This document shows positions 7,558 to 16,028 of a stretch of 64,000 nucleotides of DNA, piece after piece. A program made the translations under genes and the position numbers. Position 1 is the first letter of the stretch, and each line of letters begins with the position of its first letter. The DNA is taken from NCBI RefSeq assembly GCF_001499965.1, contig NZ_LQIT01000012.1, positions 124,001 to 188,000 of the forward strand, written 5' to 3'. Under the pieces are notes generated by a model. That model was given only the letters and a program-made list of their open reading frames with translations. It had not been told where the DNA came from and did no database searches. The DNA comes from Mycobacterium sp. GA-2829. Its GTDB lineage: Bacteria; Actinomycetota; Actinomycetes; Mycobacteriales; Mycobacteriaceae.

Positions 7558-8706
7558 TCAGAGGCGTTCGATGATCGTGACGTTGGCGGTGCCGCCACCC
7601 TCGCACATCGTCTGCAGACCGTAGCGCCCACCGGTGCGCTCGAGCTCGTTGAGCATCGTGGCGAACAGCTTGGCGCCGGTCGCTCCGAGCGGATGCCCGA
7701 GCGCGATCGCCCCACCGTTGGGGTTGACCTTCTCCGGATCGGCCTTGGTCTCCTTGAGCCACGCGATCACCACGGGCGCGAACGCCTCGTTGATCTCCAC
7801 GACGTCGATGTCGTCGATCGACAGCCCGGTCTTGTCGAGTGCGTACCGGGTCGCGGGGATCGGGCCGGTCAGCATGAACACCGGGTCGGCGCCGCGGGCG
7901 CTGATGTGGTGGATGCGGGCGCGCGGCTTGAGGCCGTGGGTCTTGACGGCGTCCTCGGAGGCCAACAGCACCGCACTCGAACCGTCCGAGATCTGGCTCG
8001 CCACAGCGGCGGTCAGCCGGCCACCGTCGGACAGCGGCTTGAGCGAGGCGAGCTTCTCGAGCGTCGACTCGCGCGGACCCTCGTCCACGCCGAAGTCGCC
8101 GACGGGGATGATCTCGTTGTCGAAGTGGCCGCCGCGGATCGCGCCGAACGCCCGCTGGTGGCTGGTGTAGGCGAACCGCTCCATCTCCTCGCGGGAGATG
8201 TCCCACTTCTCGGCGATCATCTCCGCACCACGGAACTGGGAGATCTCCTGGTCGCCGTAGCGGTGGCGCCAGTTCTCCGATTCGCCGGTCGGCGAGGTGA
8301 ACCCGAACTCCTTGCCGACCACCATCGCCGAGGCGATCGGGATCTGGCTCATGTTCTGCATCCCGCCGGCCAGGATGATGTCCGCGGTGCCCGACATGAT
8401 CGCCTGCGCGCCGAAAGAGATCGCCTGCTGGCTGGAACCGCACTGCCGGTCGACGGTGACCCCGGGCACCTCTTCGGGGTAGCCGGCGGCCAGCCACGCA
8501 TTGCGGCCGATGTTGCCCGCCTGCCCGCCGAGCGCGTCGACACAGCCGACGATCACGTCGTCGACGGCGCCGGGATCAACGTCGACGCGGTCGAAGATCC
8601 CACGGAAGGCGTGCACACCCAGATCGATGGGGTGCACGTGGGCGAGCGACCCGCCGCGCTTGCCGACCGGGGTGCGCACAGCGTCGATGACATACGCCTC
8701 AGGCAT
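7558..8706 (-). CDS. fadA6: FadA6, steroid ring thiolase
   Basis: A 382-residue thiolase, the usual length of the family. The nucleophilic C89 lies in DRQCGSSQQA, H338 in ALGHPLGATGAK and the second active-site C368 in TMCEGGG. Family knowledge: FadA6 performs thiolysis of the acyl-CoA made after rings C and D are opened. It is the last gene of fadE30-ipdF-kstR2-fadA6 and overlaps the kstR2 stop by 8 bases. In M. tuberculosis fadA6 and kstR2 are also adjacent. Confidence 0.93.
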   Translation of the reverse strand: MPEAYVIDAVRTPVGKRGGSLAHVHPIDLGVHAFRGIFDRVDVDPGAVDDVIVGCVDALGGQAGNIGRNAWLAAGYPEEVPGVTVDRQCGSSQQAISFGAQAIMSGTADIILAGGMQNMSQIPIASAMVVGKEFGFTSPTGESENWRHRYGDQEISQFRGAEMIAEKWDISREEMERFAYTSHQRAFGAIRGGHFDNEIIPVGDFGVDEGPRESTLEKLASLKPLSDGGRLTAAVASQISDGSSAVLLASEDAVKTHGLKPRARIHHISARGADPVFMLTGPIPATRYALDKTGLSIDDIDVVEINEAFAPVVIAWLKETKADPEKVNPNGGAIALGHPLGATGAKLFATMLNELERTGGRYGLQTMCEGGGTANVTIIERL

Positions 8707-9322
8707 TATTCGTCTCCTTCGAGAGGCCGGCGGTGATTCCGCCGAGGACTATGGAAAGGTATTGGCGGCCAACCTCTTCGGCCGTCAGGGGTCCACCTGG
8801 CTGATACCAGCGGACCGAGACCCAGGTGGTGTCTCGGATGAAGCGGTAGATCAGGTCGACGTCGATGTCGGGTCGGAAGTACCCCTCGGCGATGCCCTGG
8901 CTGAGCACCTCGATCCACATCTGGCGTTGTTCACGGTTGCGGTCCTCGACGTAGGAGAAGCGCGGCTGCGACGACAGTCGTTTGGCCTCATCCTGATAGA
9001 TGACGACCTGCGCGTGCCGCGTCGCGATCGCCTCGAACGACGCCATGAACAGACCCTTGAGCCGTTCGAGCGGATTCGGTTCGGTCGCGACGATCTGGTG
9101 GTACCGCTCGAAGAGCCAGTCGAGGAACCCGCGCAGGAGCTCGTCGATCATCTCCTCCTTGGAGGAGAAGTGGTGATACAGGCTGCCGGAGAGGATGCCC
9201 GCCGAATCGGCGATGTCGCGCACCGTGGTGGCCCGCAGCCCGCGCTCGGCGAACATCGTCGCGGCGAGCTCGAGGAGTTCGTCGCGACGGGTCGGCGGCT
9301 GGCCGGCTGCGGGGCTGCTCAT
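8699..9322 (-). CDS. kstR2: KstR2, TetR-family repressor of HIP catabolism genes
   Basis: A 207-residue TetR regulator with its helix-turn-helix at about residues 33-54 (TTVRDIADSAG...GSLYHHFSSKEEM). KstR2 represses the ring C/D genes and is released by HIP-CoA, the FadD3 product. The ATG at 9322 forms ATGA with the ipdF stop and gives the usual length. As it sits inside the fadE30 operon it should be autoregulated through the operator at 11272-11285. Confidence 0.93.
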   Translation of the reverse strand: MSSPAAGQPPTRRDELLELAATMFAERGLRATTVRDIADSAGILSGSLYHHFSSKEEMIDELLRGFLDWLFERYHQIVATEPNPLERLKGLFMASFEAIATRHAQVVIYQDEAKRLSSQPRFSYVEDRNREQRQMWIEVLSQGIAEGYFRPDIDVDLIYRFIRDTTWVSVRWYQPGGPLTAEEVGRQYLSIVLGGITAGLSKETNNA

Positions 9323-10107
9323 GGGTGCTGGCTCGAAACGGAGATGACCTCTCCGGTCAGGTAGCTGGAGTAGTCGCTGGCGAGGAACGCGATGGTGGCC
9401 GCGACCTCCCACGGTTCGGCGGCACGGCCGAAGGCCTCGCCCTGGGAGAGCTGGTCCAGCAGCTCGGAGCTGCTGGTCTTCTCGAGGAACTTGTGCCGGG
9501 CGATGCTCGGCGAGACCGCGTTGATCCGCACGCCGTACTCGACGGCCTCGATCGCACTGCACCGGGTCAACGCCATGACGCCGGCCTTGGCGGCCGCGTA
9601 ATGCGACTGGGAATGCTGTGCGCGCCAACCCAATACGCTGGCATTGTTGACGATCACGCCGCCGTGCGGCGCGTCGCGGAAGTAGCGCAGTGCGGCCCGC
9701 GTCGCACGCATCACCGAGGTCAGCGTCACGTTGAGGACGCGGTCCCATTCGTCGTCGGTCATGTCGATGACCGGCGTCTGCCCGCCGAGGCCGGCGTTGT
9801 TGACCAGCACATCGAGCCGGCCGGCCTTCTCGACGGTTTGGGTGATCAGCGCGTCGACGGCCTCGGTGGAGGTGACATCGCAGACCACCGCGTCGACCTT
9901 GCCCAGACCCAGCGCGCCCAGCTCGTCGCGGGTCTCGCCCAGCCGGCGCTCGTGGTAGTCGGAGATCACCACGTCGGCGCCTTCGAGCAGCGCCCGCCGC
10001 GCGGTCGTGGACCCGATCCCGGTACCGGCTGCGGCCGTCACCAGCACGACCTTGCCGGTCAGCAGACCGTGGCCCTCGATCTCCTTCGGCGCTTCCCTGA
10101 GGTTCAC
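9319..10107 (-). CDS. ipdF: IpdF, SDR acting on the hydroxylated HIC-CoA intermediate
   Basis: A 262-residue short-chain dehydrogenase, identical in length to Rv3559c as I recall it. The Rossmann loop is AAAGTGIG, a variant of the TGxxxGxG motif; the catalytic residues are S157, Y170 and K174. In the HIP pathway IpdF oxidises the 5-hydroxyl intermediate before ring D opening. The GTG start at 10107 overlaps the fadE30 stop (GTGA). A longer in-frame opening runs back into fadE30 but gives a non-homologous N-terminus and is rejected. Confidence 0.9.
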   Translation of the reverse strand: MNLREAPKEIEGHGLLTGKVVLVTAAAGTGIGSTTARRALLEGADVVISDYHERRLGETRDELGALGLGKVDAVVCDVTSTEAVDALITQTVEKAGRLDVLVNNAGLGGQTPVIDMTDDEWDRVLNVTLTSVMRATRAALRYFRDAPHGGVIVNNASVLGWRAQHSQSHYAAAKAGVMALTRCSAIEAVEYGVRINAVSPSIARHKFLEKTSSSELLDQLSQGEAFGRAAEPWEVAATIAFLASDYSSYLTGEVISVSSQHP

Positions 10108-11255
10108 TTGCCTTTGACCTCTCGAGGTAGGCCGAGCACCCGCTCGGCGATGATGTTGCGCTGCACCTCGTTCGACCCGCCGTAGATCGTGTCCGCGCGG
10201 GAGAACAGGTACAACCGCTGCCATTCGTCGAAGTCACCCTCGGTCAACGTCAACCCGGCCATACCGGCGACGTCCATGGCGATCTCGCCGAGTTCGCGAT
10301 GCCAGTTGGCCCACAACAACTTCGACACGTTGTCTTGGCCCGGCTGCTCGACGTCCATCGTCGCGAGCGCATATGACCGCATCGTCCGCAGCCCGGCCCA
10401 CGAGCGGGTGAGCCGTTCGCGGATCAACGGATCGTCGGCGGCGCCGGTCTTCTTCGCCAGCTCCGCGACACCGGACAGTTCGCGGGCGTACTCGATCTGC
10501 TGGCCGAGCGTAGAGACACCGCGTTCGAAGGTCAGCGTGCCCATCGCGACGCGCCAGCCGTCCCCGGGCTCCCCCACGACCAGCGACGCATCGGTGCGGG
10601 CGTCGTCGAAGAAGACCTCGTTGAACTCCGAGTCACCGGTGAGCTGGATGATCGGCCGGATCTCGACGCCGGGCTGGTCCAACCGCACCAGCAGATAGGA
10701 GAGCCCAGCGTGCCGCTTGGAGCCCTTCTCGGTGCGGGCGACGACGAAGCACCACTGCGCCCAGTGCGCCAGCGAGGTCCAGACCTTCTGGCCGTTGATA
10801 AGCCACTCGTCGCCGTCGAGCACCGCGGTGGTCGCGACGTTCGCGAGGTCGCTGCCCGCACCGGGTTCGGAATAGCCCTGGCACCACAACTCGGTGACGT
10901 CGACGATCTTCGGCAGGAACCGCTGCTGCTGTTCGGGGGTGCCGTACGCGATCAGCGTGGGACCCAGCAGCTCCTCACCGAAGTGGTTGACCTTCGCCGG
11001 GGCGTTGGCGATCGCGTACTCCTCGTAGAACGCGACGCGGTGGGCGACCGACAGACCACGTCCGCCGTGTTCGACCGGCCAGCCCAGACACGTCAGACCC
11101 GCCGCGGCGAGATGGCGGTTCCACGCCAGCCGCTCCTCGAACGCCTCGTGCTCACGGCCGGGCCCGCCCAACCCCTTGAGCGCGGCGTATTCGCCGACGA
11201 GATTGTCGGCGAGCCACTGCCGGACCTCGGCCCGGAACTCCTGGACCTCTATCAC
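10104..11255 (-). CDS. fadE30: FadE30, acyl-CoA dehydrogenase of HIP catabolism
   Basis: A 383-residue acyl-CoA dehydrogenase. The ACAD FAD-binding strands (WCQGYSEPGAGSDLA, NGQKVWTSLAHWA) and the C-terminal signature YGGSNEVQRNIIAERVLGLP are present. Family knowledge: FadE30 oxidises the CoA thioester formed by FadD3. The GTG start at 11255 is 6 bases after TAGCCT (11267-11262 on the minus strand), a leaderless promoter with the KstR2 operator 4 bases further upstream. It heads the operon with ipdF, kstR2 and fadA6 and is divergent from fadD3. Confidence 0.92.
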   Translation of the reverse strand: MIEVQEFRAEVRQWLADNLVGEYAALKGLGGPGREHEAFEERLAWNRHLAAAGLTCLGWPVEHGGRGLSVAHRVAFYEEYAIANAPAKVNHFGEELLGPTLIAYGTPEQQQRFLPKIVDVTELWCQGYSEPGAGSDLANVATTAVLDGDEWLINGQKVWTSLAHWAQWCFVVARTEKGSKRHAGLSYLLVRLDQPGVEIRPIIQLTGDSEFNEVFFDDARTDASLVVGEPGDGWRVAMGTLTFERGVSTLGQQIEYARELSGVAELAKKTGAADDPLIRERLTRSWAGLRTMRSYALATMDVEQPGQDNVSKLLWANWHRELGEIAMDVAGMAGLTLTEGDFDEWQRLYLFSRADTIYGGSNEVQRNIIAERVLGLPREVKGK

Positions 11256-11271
11256 CCCTGTAGGCTAACCT

Positions 11272-11285
11272 ACCAAGCACTTGCT
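11272..11285. promoter_or_regulatory. KstR2 operator between fadE30 and fadD3
   Basis: ACCAAGCACTTGCT matches AnCAAGnnCTTGnT at every fixed base. It lies in the divergent region, 4 bases upstream of the fadE30 -10 hexamer and 86 bases before the chosen fadD3 start. The same intergenic region is a KstR2 target in M. tuberculosis. Confidence 0.9.
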
Positions 11286-11370
11286 TTGTTGCCCGGTCGA
11301 CGATGACCGCCGTGGAGCCTGCGGAACGGCGGTAGGAGGAGCCGGGCCAATGAATCCAGAGGGAGCATCG

Positions 11371-12891
11371 ATGACGACCGCCCCGAGGACGATCCCGGCC
11401 GTTCTCGACCGAACCGCCGAGCAGTACGGCGACCACGAGGCGGTCGTGACCGACGACCGGCGCCTCACCTACACGCAGTTGCGCGAGGAAGTCCGACGCG
11501 CCGCCGCGGCCATGATCGATCTCGGTATCGGCGCGGGTGACCGGGTCGCGATCTGGTCGCCGAACACCTGGCACTGGGTCGTCGCCGCACTGGCCACCAC
11601 CTACGCCGGCGGTGTCGTCGTCCCGCTCAACACGCGCTACACCGCCAGCGAGGCGACCGACATCCTCGCCCGGACCGCGGCGCCACTGCTGATCACCGCC
11701 GGGAAGTTTCTCGGCGCGGACCGGGCCGGCGACCTCGACCGGTCGGCGCTAGCCGCGTTGCGCGAGATCGTGCGCATCCCGATCGATGCAGGGGACGGCA
11801 CGTGGGACGAATTCGTCGCGCGTGGAACAGATCTGGAGGCGGCCGACGCACGCGCGGCGGCCGTGCAACCCGACGACGTGTCCGACATCCTGTTCACCTC
11901 GGGCACCACCGGCCGCAGCAAGGGTGTGCTGTGCGCCCACCGCCAGTCCCTGGACGCCCCCGCGGCGTGGGCGGAATGCGGGCAGCTCACCAGTGCCGAC
12001 CGCTACCTGTGCATCAACCCGTTCTTCCACAACTTCGGGTACAAGGCAGGCATCCTGACGTGCCTGCAGACCGGTGCGACCCTGATCCCCCAGCTCACCT
12101 TCGACGCCGAGAAGGCCATGGCCGCGGTCGCCGAACAGCGGATCACCGTGCTGCCCGGACCGCCGACGATCTACCAGACCCTCCTCGACCATCCGAAACG
12201 CGCCGACTACGACCTGGGCTCGTTGCGCTTCGCGGTCACCGGCGCCGCCGTCGTCCCCGTCGTGCTGATCGAGCGCATGCAGTCCGAACTCGACATCGAC
12301 ATCGTGCTGACCGCCTACGGGCTGACCGAGGCCAGCGGCTTCGGGACGATGTGCCGCGCCGATGACGACGCGGTCACCGTCGCGACCACCTGTGGACGGC
12401 CGATCGCCGATTTCGAACTGCGCCTTGGTGATTCGGGTGAGGTGCTGCTGCGCGGACCGAACGTGATGCTCGGGTACCTCGACGATCCGGAGGCCACCGC
12501 GGCCACGATCGACCCCGACGGGTGGCTGCACACCGGCGACGTCGGCACCGTCGACGAACGCGGCAACCTGACGATCACCGACCGGCTCAAGGACATGTAC
12601 ATCTGCGGCGGATTCAACGTCTACCCCGCCGAGATCGAGCAGGTGTTGGCCCGCCTCGACGGCGTCGCCGAATCGGCGGTGATCGGGGTGCCCGACGAAC
12701 GCCTCGGCGAGGTCGGGAAGGCCTTCGTCGTCGCCAAACCGGGCGCGCAGCTCGACGAGCAGACCGTGATCGCCTATGCGCGTGAGCATCTCGCGAACTT
12801 CAAGACTCCGCGTTCGGTGGAGTTCCTCGACGTGTTGCCCCGCAATCCGGGCGGCAAGGTCGTCAAACCGCTCCTGAGGAAGAGAGCCTGA
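11371..12891 (+). CDS. fadD3: FadD3, HIP-CoA synthetase
   Basis: A 506-residue acyl-CoA ligase of the ANL superfamily that activates 3aalpha-H-4alpha(3'-propanoate)-7abeta-methylhexahydro-indanedione (HIP), the first committed step of ring C/D catabolism and the source of the KstR2 inducer. Seen: the adenylate-binding loop LFTSGTTGRSKG, the YGLTEASGFG motif, a HTGDVG hinge region and the catalytic lysine context NPGGKVVKPLL near the C-terminus. The ATG at 11371 follows GAGGGA and gives the expected length; an ATG at 11350 with AGGAGG upstream is the alternative. Confidence 0.92.
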   Translation: MTTAPRTIPAVLDRTAEQYGDHEAVVTDDRRLTYTQLREEVRRAAAAMIDLGIGAGDRVAIWSPNTWHWVVAALATTYAGGVVVPLNTRYTASEATDILARTAAPLLITAGKFLGADRAGDLDRSALAALREIVRIPIDAGDGTWDEFVARGTDLEAADARAAAVQPDDVSDILFTSGTTGRSKGVLCAHRQSLDAPAAWAECGQLTSADRYLCINPFFHNFGYKAGILTCLQTGATLIPQLTFDAEKAMAAVAEQRITVLPGPPTIYQTLLDHPKRADYDLGSLRFAVTGAAVVPVVLIERMQSELDIDIVLTAYGLTEASGFGTMCRADDDAVTVATTCGRPIADFELRLGDSGEVLLRGPNVMLGYLDDPEATAATIDPDGWLHTGDVGTVDERGNLTITDRLKDMYICGGFNVYPAEIEQVLARLDGVAESAVIGVPDERLGEVGKAFVVAKPGAQLDEQTVIAYAREHLANFKTPRSVEFLDVLPRNPGGKVVKPLLRKRA

Positions 12892-14034
12892 ATGGACCTG
12901 ACGTTCGACGACGCGAGCGAGGACTTCCGTGCCGAGGTGCGCGAATTCCTGGCCGCGCACCGCGACGACTTCCCGACGAAGTCCTACGACTGCGCCGAGG
13001 GTTTCGAACAGCACCGGCGGTGGGACAAGGTGCTGTTCGACGCCGGCCTCTCGGTGATCGCGTGGCCCGAGCGCTACGGCGGCAGGGACGCGACGCTGCT
13101 GCAGTGGATCGTGTTCGAGGAGGAGTACTTCCGCGCGGGCGCGCCGGGACGGGCCAGCGCCAACGGCACCTCCATGCTGGCGCCGACCCTGTTCGCCCAC
13201 GGCACCGAGGAGCAGCTCGACCGTGTGCTGCCGAAGATGGCCAGCGGTGAGGAGATCTGGGCGCAAGCCTGGTCGGAGCCCGAGTCGGGCAGTGATCTGG
13301 CGTCGCTGCGCTCGACGGCCACCCGCACCGACGGCGGCTGGCTGCTCAACGGGCAGAAGATCTGGAGTTCGCGGGCGGTCTTCGGGGACCGGGCGTTCGG
13401 GCTGTTCCGGTCGGATCCGGAAGCGCAGCGGCACAAGGGTTTGACGTACGTCATGTTCGATCTGAAGGCCGACGGCGTGACGGTCCGCCCCATCGCCCAG
13501 CTCGGTGGTGACACCGGATTCGGGGAGATCTTCCTCGACGACGTGTTCGTCGCCGACGCCGACGTGATCGGTGAGGTCAACGACGGCTGGCGCGCGGCGA
13601 TGAGCACGTCGAGCAACGAGCGCGGGATGTCGCTGCGCAGCCCGGCACGGTTCCTCGCCCCGGCCGAACGGCTTGTGGCCGAATGGAAGAAGGACCGCAG
13701 CCCGGCCTACGCCGAGCGGGTCGCCGATGCCTGGATCAAGGCGCAGGCCTACCGGCTGCACACGTTCGGCACGGTCACCCGGGTGGCCGCCGGCGGTGAA
13801 CTCGGCGCGGAATCGTCGGTGACGAAGGTGTTCTGGTCCGACCTCGACGTCGCGCTGCACCAGACCGCACTCGACCTGCGCGGTGCGGACAGCGAGCTCG
13901 TCGACTCCTGGACCGACGGTCTGCTGTTCGCGCTCGGGGGCCCGATCTACGCGGGCACCAACGAGATCCAGCGCAACATCATCGCCGAGCGGCTGTTGGG
14001 CCTGCCTCGCGAGCCGAAGGGGCAGGCGAAGTGA
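12892..14034 (+). CDS. fadE31: FadE31, acyl-CoA dehydrogenase subunit
   Basis: A 380-residue acyl-CoA dehydrogenase, starting directly after the fadD3 stop. It has AWSEPESGSDLASLRS, NGQKIWSS and the C-terminal YAGTNEIQRNIIAERLLG signature, so it carries the complete FAD and CoA site elements. The mycobacterial FadE pairs form alpha2beta2 heterotetramers in which one chain is full-length and the other degenerate; FadE31 looks like the full chain, with FadE32 or FadE33 as partner. Assigned to the HIP pathway by family and operon position. Confidence 0.9.
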   Translation: MDLTFDDASEDFRAEVREFLAAHRDDFPTKSYDCAEGFEQHRRWDKVLFDAGLSVIAWPERYGGRDATLLQWIVFEEEYFRAGAPGRASANGTSMLAPTLFAHGTEEQLDRVLPKMASGEEIWAQAWSEPESGSDLASLRSTATRTDGGWLLNGQKIWSSRAVFGDRAFGLFRSDPEAQRHKGLTYVMFDLKADGVTVRPIAQLGGDTGFGEIFLDDVFVADADVIGEVNDGWRAAMSTSSNERGMSLRSPARFLAPAERLVAEWKKDRSPAYAERVADAWIKAQAYRLHTFGTVTRVAAGGELGAESSVTKVFWSDLDVALHQTALDLRGADSELVDSWTDGLLFALGGPIYAGTNEIQRNIIAERLLGLPREPKGQAK

Positions 14035-14984
14035 ACTTCGAACTCGACGAACAGCAGCGGGATTTCGCGGCCAGCATCGACGCCGCGCTGACCGCCGCCG
14101 ACGTACCCGCCGCGGTGCGGGCGTGGGCGGACGGCGATCAGGCACCGGGCCGCAAGGTGTGGGCCACGCTGGCCGATCTCGGGGTGACTGCGCTGATGGT
14201 GGCCGAGGAACACGACGGTATCGACGCCACCCCGGTCGATCTCGTGGTGGCCGCCGAACGGCTGGGCCGGTGGTGTGTGCCGGGGCCGACGGTGGAATCG
14301 GTTGCGGTGGCGCCGGTTCTGCTGCGCGGCGACGAACGCAGCGCCGCCCTCGCCGCAGGCGAGCTCGTCGTGACCGTCGCGCTGCCTCCGCATGTGCCGC
14401 GCGCCGTGGACGCCGACACCGCGGGTCTGGTGCTGCTGGCGCAGGACGGGACGGTCAGCGAAGCGTCGGCGACGACCCCGCACGAATCGGTCGACCCCAG
14501 CCGAAAGCTGTTCGAGGTGACCGCATCCGGCGCAGGCCGCGACGCCGACGTGGACCGCGCCTTCGAATTCGGCGTGCTGGCCGCGGCGGCGCAACTGGTC
14601 GGGGCCGCCCAGGCGATGCTCGACCAGTCCGTCGACTACGCCAAACAGCGCCAGCAGTTCGGTCGCACGATCGGCAGCTACCAGGCGATCAAACACAAAC
14701 TGGCCGATGTGCACATCGCGATCGAGTTGGCGCGCCCGCTGGTGTACGGCGCCGCCTTGTCGCTCGGCGACCGCTCCCCCGACACAGCCCGCGATGTGAG
14801 CGCGGCTAAGGTCGCCGCTTCCGATGCCGCGCTGCTAGCCGCGCGGTCGGCGTTGCAGACGCACGGGGCGATCGGTTTCACCCACGAACACGACCTGTCG
14901 CTGTGGCTGCTGCGCGTGCAGGCGCTGCGCTCGGCGTGGGGCGATCCCACCTGGCACCGCGGACGGGTTCTGGAGGCCTTCTGA
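14031..14984 (+). CDS. fadE32: FadE32, partner acyl-CoA dehydrogenase subunit
   Basis: A 317-residue acyl-CoA dehydrogenase-like chain starting with GTG in a GTGA overlap with fadE31. It is shorter than a standard ACAD and lacks the NEIQRNIIAERLLG C-terminal signature, but retains the SVDYAKQRQQFGRTIGSYQAIKHKLAD helix region that binds FAD across the subunit interface. That pattern fits the second subunit of a heteromeric ACAD. It overlaps fadE33 by one base (TGATG). Confidence 0.9.
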   Translation: MNFELDEQQRDFAASIDAALTAADVPAAVRAWADGDQAPGRKVWATLADLGVTALMVAEEHDGIDATPVDLVVAAERLGRWCVPGPTVESVAVAPVLLRGDERSAALAAGELVVTVALPPHVPRAVDADTAGLVLLAQDGTVSEASATTPHESVDPSRKLFEVTASGAGRDADVDRAFEFGVLAAAAQLVGAAQAMLDQSVDYAKQRQQFGRTIGSYQAIKHKLADVHIAIELARPLVYGAALSLGDRSPDTARDVSAAKVAASDAALLAARSALQTHGAIGFTHEHDLSLWLLRVQALRSAWGDPTWHRGRVLEAF

Positions 14985-15925
14985 TGAGCGAAGAACGCGA
15001 ACTGCTGCGCGAAACCGTTGCCGCACTGGTCGAGAAGCACGCCTCGCCCGCGGCGGTGCGGGAGGCGATGACCTCCGAACGCGGCTACGACGAATCGCTG
15101 TGGCGGCTGCTGTGTGAACAGGTCGGCGCGGCCGCGCTGGTGGTGCCCGAGGAACTCGGCGGCGCCGGTGGTGAACTGGGCGACGCCGCGGTGGTGCTGG
15201 CCGAACTGGCCCGCAACCTCGTGCCGACCCCGCTGCTCGGCACGACTCTCGCCGAGTTGGCGCTGCTGGCGGCCGACGAACCCGATGGCGAAACCCTCGA
15301 AGGGCTGGCCGAGGGCGCCCGGATCGGCGCGGTGGCCTTCGACCCCGGCTACGTCGTCAACGGCGACATCGCCGACGTGGTGATCGGAGCGGCCGACGGC
15401 CGGCTGACGCGCTGGACGTCGTTCGAGGCGCACACACTCGACGCAATGGATCTGACCCGGCGGCTCGCGCGGGTCGACGCCGGCGAGACCAGCGACATCG
15501 GGGCCGACCCCGGGCTGGCGGACTCCGCGGCGCTGCTGGTGGCCGCCGAACAGATCGGCGCCGCCACCCGCTGCCTCGAACTCACCGTCGAGTACACCAA
15601 GGACCGCGTGCAGTTCGGCCGGCCGATCGGCAGCTTCCAGGCGCTCAAGCACCGCATGGCCGACCTCTACGTGAAGGTGCAGTCCGCCAAGGCCGTCGTC
15701 GACGAAGCGCTCGCCGACCCCTCGCCGACCGGGGCGGCACTGGCCCGGTTCTCGGCCAGCGAGGCGTTCACCGCCGTCGCCGCGGAGGCGGTGCAGATGC
15801 ACGGCGGGATCGCGATCACCTGGGAGCACGACATCCAGCTGTACTTCAAGCGGGCGCACGGCAGCGCACAACTCCTCGGGCCTCCCCGCGAACACCTCCG
15901 CAGGCTCGAAGCTCAAGTGCTCTGA
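14984..15925 (+). CDS. fadE33: FadE33, partner acyl-CoA dehydrogenase subunit
   Basis: A 313-residue acyl-CoA dehydrogenase-like chain starting at the TGATG junction with fadE32. Like FadE32 it lacks the long C-terminal ACAD signature but has YTKDRVQFGRPIGSFQALKHRMAD and the MHGGIAITWEHD segment. Two small chains following one full chain suggest alternative or mixed heterotetramers. It is the last tightly coupled gene of fadD3-fadE31-fadE32-fadE33; aspB follows after 103 bases with its own promoter. Confidence 0.9.
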   Translation: MSEERELLRETVAALVEKHASPAAVREAMTSERGYDESLWRLLCEQVGAAALVVPEELGGAGGELGDAAVVLAELARNLVPTPLLGTTLAELALLAADEPDGETLEGLAEGARIGAVAFDPGYVVNGDIADVVIGAADGRLTRWTSFEAHTLDAMDLTRRLARVDAGETSDIGADPGLADSAALLVAAEQIGAATRCLELTVEYTKDRVQFGRPIGSFQALKHRMADLYVKVQSAKAVVDEALADPSPTGAALARFSASEAFTAVAAEAVQMHGGIAITWEHDIQLYFKRAHGSAQLLGPPREHLRRLEAQVL

Positions 15926-15931
15926 GCCGCT

Positions 15932-15971
15932 TTCGCGTTGATTCTGCGGTGACGGCGGAAAAGTACGAGTG
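15932..15971. repeat. Possible copy of a dispersed intergenic repeat
   Basis: The spacer after fadE33 contains TTCGCGTTGATTCTGCGG (15932-15949), sharing the ten-mer TTCGCGTTGA with the hairpin region at 7505-7514. Intergenic segments of this type recur in mycobacterial genomes from memory, but two short matches in 64 kb are weak evidence. Confidence 0.3.
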
Positions 15972-16028
15972 AGATGCTGCGTGGGCGCAAAGTCAACGTC
16001 AAGGACAGGTGCCGCTAGCCTCGAAACC

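Noticed and set aside
8699..10237. A long minus-strand opening joining SDR-frame sequence to kstR2
   Set aside because: Only the last 207 codons are kstR2; the upstream part is the shadow frame of ipdF, and the family start is the ATG at 9322.
11749..14145. A 798-codon minus-strand opening across fadD3-fadE31
   Set aside because: Arg/Val/Gly/His-rich composition typical of an antisense frame in GC-rich DNA; the opposite strand encodes two well-defined enzymes.
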